From positions 1 to 35,057 of the forward strand of contig CAJXLO010000015.1 of assembly GCA_913056525.1 (NCBI GenBank): DNA of 35,057 nucleotides. Reading direction: 5' to 3'. The notes under the pieces were generated by a model that was not told the DNA's origin, did no database searches, and worked only from the letters and a program-made list of their open reading frames with translations. The stretch comes from an uncultured Psychroflexus sp. (GTDB lineage: Bacteria > Bacteroidota > Bacteroidia > Flavobacteriales > Flavobacteriaceae). Numbering within the stretch: position 1 is the stretch's first letter; the number at the start of each line of letters is the position of its first letter. This document shows, piece after piece, positions 33,658 to 35,057 of the stretch. Position numbers and translations under genes: made by a program.

Positions 33658-35049
33658 ATGAACAAAAAACTATATCTTCTTCTAATTACGATAGTATCTG
33701 CTTTAGGAGGTCTACTTTTCGGCTATGACACTGGTGTTATCAATGGTGCTCAGTTCTTTTTAAGCAAGTATTTCGATCTGGACCCTGGAATGAAAGGCTG
33801 GGTCGTAGGTAGCGCATTATTGGGCTGTTTAGTCGGGGCACTTGCCTCTGGTAAATTGAGTATGGCCTTAGGTAGGAAAGGTTCATTGATATTATCAGCC
33901 TTATTGTTCAGTATATCAGCATGGGGATCCGGGATTCCTTCATTCTTACCGGAATCAGTTGATCTTCTTGTGGTCTTTAGAATTATAGGTGGTTTAGGAA
34001 TAGGAATCGCATCCATGTGTGCTCCCATGTATATTGCGGAAGTTTCACCACCTCAAAGAAGAGGTTCATTAGTGACCTTCTATCAATTGGGTATCGTCGT
34101 TGGTTTTTTTATCGTCTTTTTGGTCACTTATTATATTGGGAAGAACTTGAGCGAAGCGCAAAACATTCAACTCGGCTGGCGAAGGATGTTCTGGAGCGAG
34201 CTGGGTCCCAGTTTGCTTTTCCTCATCTTATTGTTCTTTGTGCCAAAAAGTCCGCGGTGGCTTCATCTTATGGGACGAAAAGAAGAAGCATTTGAAGTAT
34301 TGAAAAAGATCAATGAACCGGTAGAAGCTAAAAAGGTCAATGCTGAAATATTAGAATCTATCGATAAAGATAAAAAGAAGGTATTAAAAGTAAATCATTG
34401 GAAACAGCCTGTTATTGGAATCATTTTAATAGGAGTTGTCTTTTCAATGCTTCAACAGTTTACAGGTATCAATGCAGTACTTTATTACGGCTCTGATATT
34501 TTTGAAAAGTCATTAGGATATGGCAAAGATGATGTTTTACAACAGCAAGTTTTATTGGCATTCATCAATCTTGTTTTCACGTTAGTCGCCATGTTTACTA
34601 TTGATAAATTAGGGAGAAAAAAACTCGTAAGTATAGGTTGTATAGGGATGTTAACCGGCTTTTTATTTTTAGCCATCTCATTACAGATCGATCAAATTGG
34701 ACTAATATCACTGATAGGTGTCTTGTTATTTATCGCATCTTTTGCCATGTCGATGGGTCCGGTCGTTTGGGTAGTTCTTTCAGAAATGTATCCAAATAAT
34801 ATCAGAAGTGTTGCTATGTCATTTGCAGTCGCTGCTCAATGGGCGGCAAATTATATGGTATCTCAATCTTTCCCTATCATAACAGAGAGCCAGATCAACG
34901 AGAGCGAACTTTGGAATGGCTCATTACCATATTATGTATTTATATTTTTTATCATATTTATTTTATTTTTTACTAACAAAATGATCCCGGAAACTAAAAA
35001 CAAATCTTTAGAAGAAATTGAAAGTATTTGGGATGATAGATTTTCTTAA
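33658..35049 (+). CDS. Sugar porter family MFS transporter
   Basis: This 463-residue inner-membrane transporter belongs to the sugar porter branch of the major facilitator superfamily (XylE/GLUT-like, usually sugar:H+ symport). The family signatures are all present: GGLLFGYDTGVINGA, the loop-2 ALGRKGS, RIIGGLGIGIASMCAPMYIAEVSPPQRRG, PKSPRWLHLMGRKEEA, QQFTGINAVLYYG, the second-half DKLGRKKL, MGPVVWVVLSEMYPNNIRS, and the C-terminal PETKNKSLEEIE. Twelve helices are evident. The ATG at 33658 is preferred over a TTG four codons earlier (33646). Which sugar it carries cannot be told. An ATG at 35052, two bases after the stop, may begin a cotranscribed gene, but only six bases of it are in the window. 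The nearest promoter-like sequence is TACATTAG at about 33634-33641, one mismatch from the consensus. Confidence 0.94.
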   Translation: MNKKLYLLLITIVSALGGLLFGYDTGVINGAQFFLSKYFDLDPGMKGWVVGSALLGCLVGALASGKLSMALGRKGSLILSALLFSISAWGSGIPSFLPESVDLLVVFRIIGGLGIGIASMCAPMYIAEVSPPQRRGSLVTFYQLGIVVGFFIVFLVTYYIGKNLSEAQNIQLGWRRMFWSELGPSLLFLILLFFVPKSPRWLHLMGRKEEAFEVLKKINEPVEAKKVNAEILESIDKDKKKVLKVNHWKQPVIGIILIGVVFSMLQQFTGINAVLYYGSDIFEKSLGYGKDDVLQQQVLLAFINLVFTLVAMFTIDKLGRKKLVSIGCIGMLTGFLFLAISLQIDQIGLISLIGVLLFIASFAMSMGPVVWVVLSEMYPNNIRSVAMSFAVAAQWAANYMVSQSFPIITESQINESELWNGSLPYYVFIFFIIFILFFTNKMIPETKNKSLEEIESIWDDRFS

Positions 35050-35057
35050 TTATGTTC

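Noticed and set aside
35052-35057. Start of a further gene (ATGTTC) two bases after the sugar transporter
   Set aside because: Only two codons are in the window, too little to support a feature.

Overview
The window looks like ordinary chromosomal sequence from a member of the Bacteroidota, most likely family Flavobacteriaceae. The evidence is a type IX secretion (T9SS) C-terminal sorting domain of the gliding-motility type, secreted proteins ending their signal peptides in AQ, AsmA and GH3 genes of flavobacterial style, a FolK-deoxynucleoside kinase fusion, and many Bacteroidota -7 promoter boxes (TAnnTTTG) upstream of genes. Base composition looks moderately AT-rich and even. I see no insertion sequences, prophage, CRISPR array, tRNA or rRNA, and no gene-free stretch above 300 bases.

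Layout. 1-5.7 kb (minus): the start of an NhaC Na+/H+ antiporter cut by the left edge, a large T9SS-exported protein, and an ABC exporter pair. 5.9-7.1 kb (minus): a small RsuA-family pseudouridine synthase and a CPBP-type membrane protein whose usual catalytic Glu is replaced. 7.2-14.4 kb (plus): RDD membrane protein, TRIC channel, HI0933-type flavoprotein, small exported protein, NudK Nudix hydrolase, then coaD, an uncharacterised gene with kinase-like motifs, folP and the c-di-AMP cyclase cdaA, packed with little or no spacing. 14.4-16.0 kb (minus): smpB and a FolK-dNK fusion. 16.1-20.6 kb (plus): queuosine-precursor transporter, AsmA protein, sulfotransferase, rpsU with a strong terminator. 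20.7-26.5 kb: DUF2797 protein (minus), GH3 protein and an overlapping lipoprotein (plus), hemL and a LysM/glucosaminidase lipoprotein (minus), and a divergent exported acetolactate-decarboxylase-like lipoprotein (plus). 26.5-33.5 kb (minus): a 1232-residue outer-membrane fusion protein (phosphoesterase, kinase-like middle, barrel), a flavodoxin-fold protein, xseB/xseA and a Dph6-like ATPase. 33.7-35.0 kb (plus): a sugar-porter MFS transporter.

How the genes work together. Folate synthesis is represented twice (folP and folK) on either side of smpB, and folP is followed closely by cdaA. xseA and xseB encode the two subunits of exonuclease VII and overlap. The two ABC genes form one exporter. 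Most other neighbours are single housekeeping units. I found no obvious defence system or mobile island. The strongest candidates for undescribed biology are the phosphoesterase/kinase-like/barrel fusion (26508-30206), the kinase-motif protein between coaD and folP (11687-12745), the GIY-YIG-like reading of DUF2797 (20686-21495), and the pair of divergent lipoprotein genes around 25.75 kb with an inverted repeat between their promoters.
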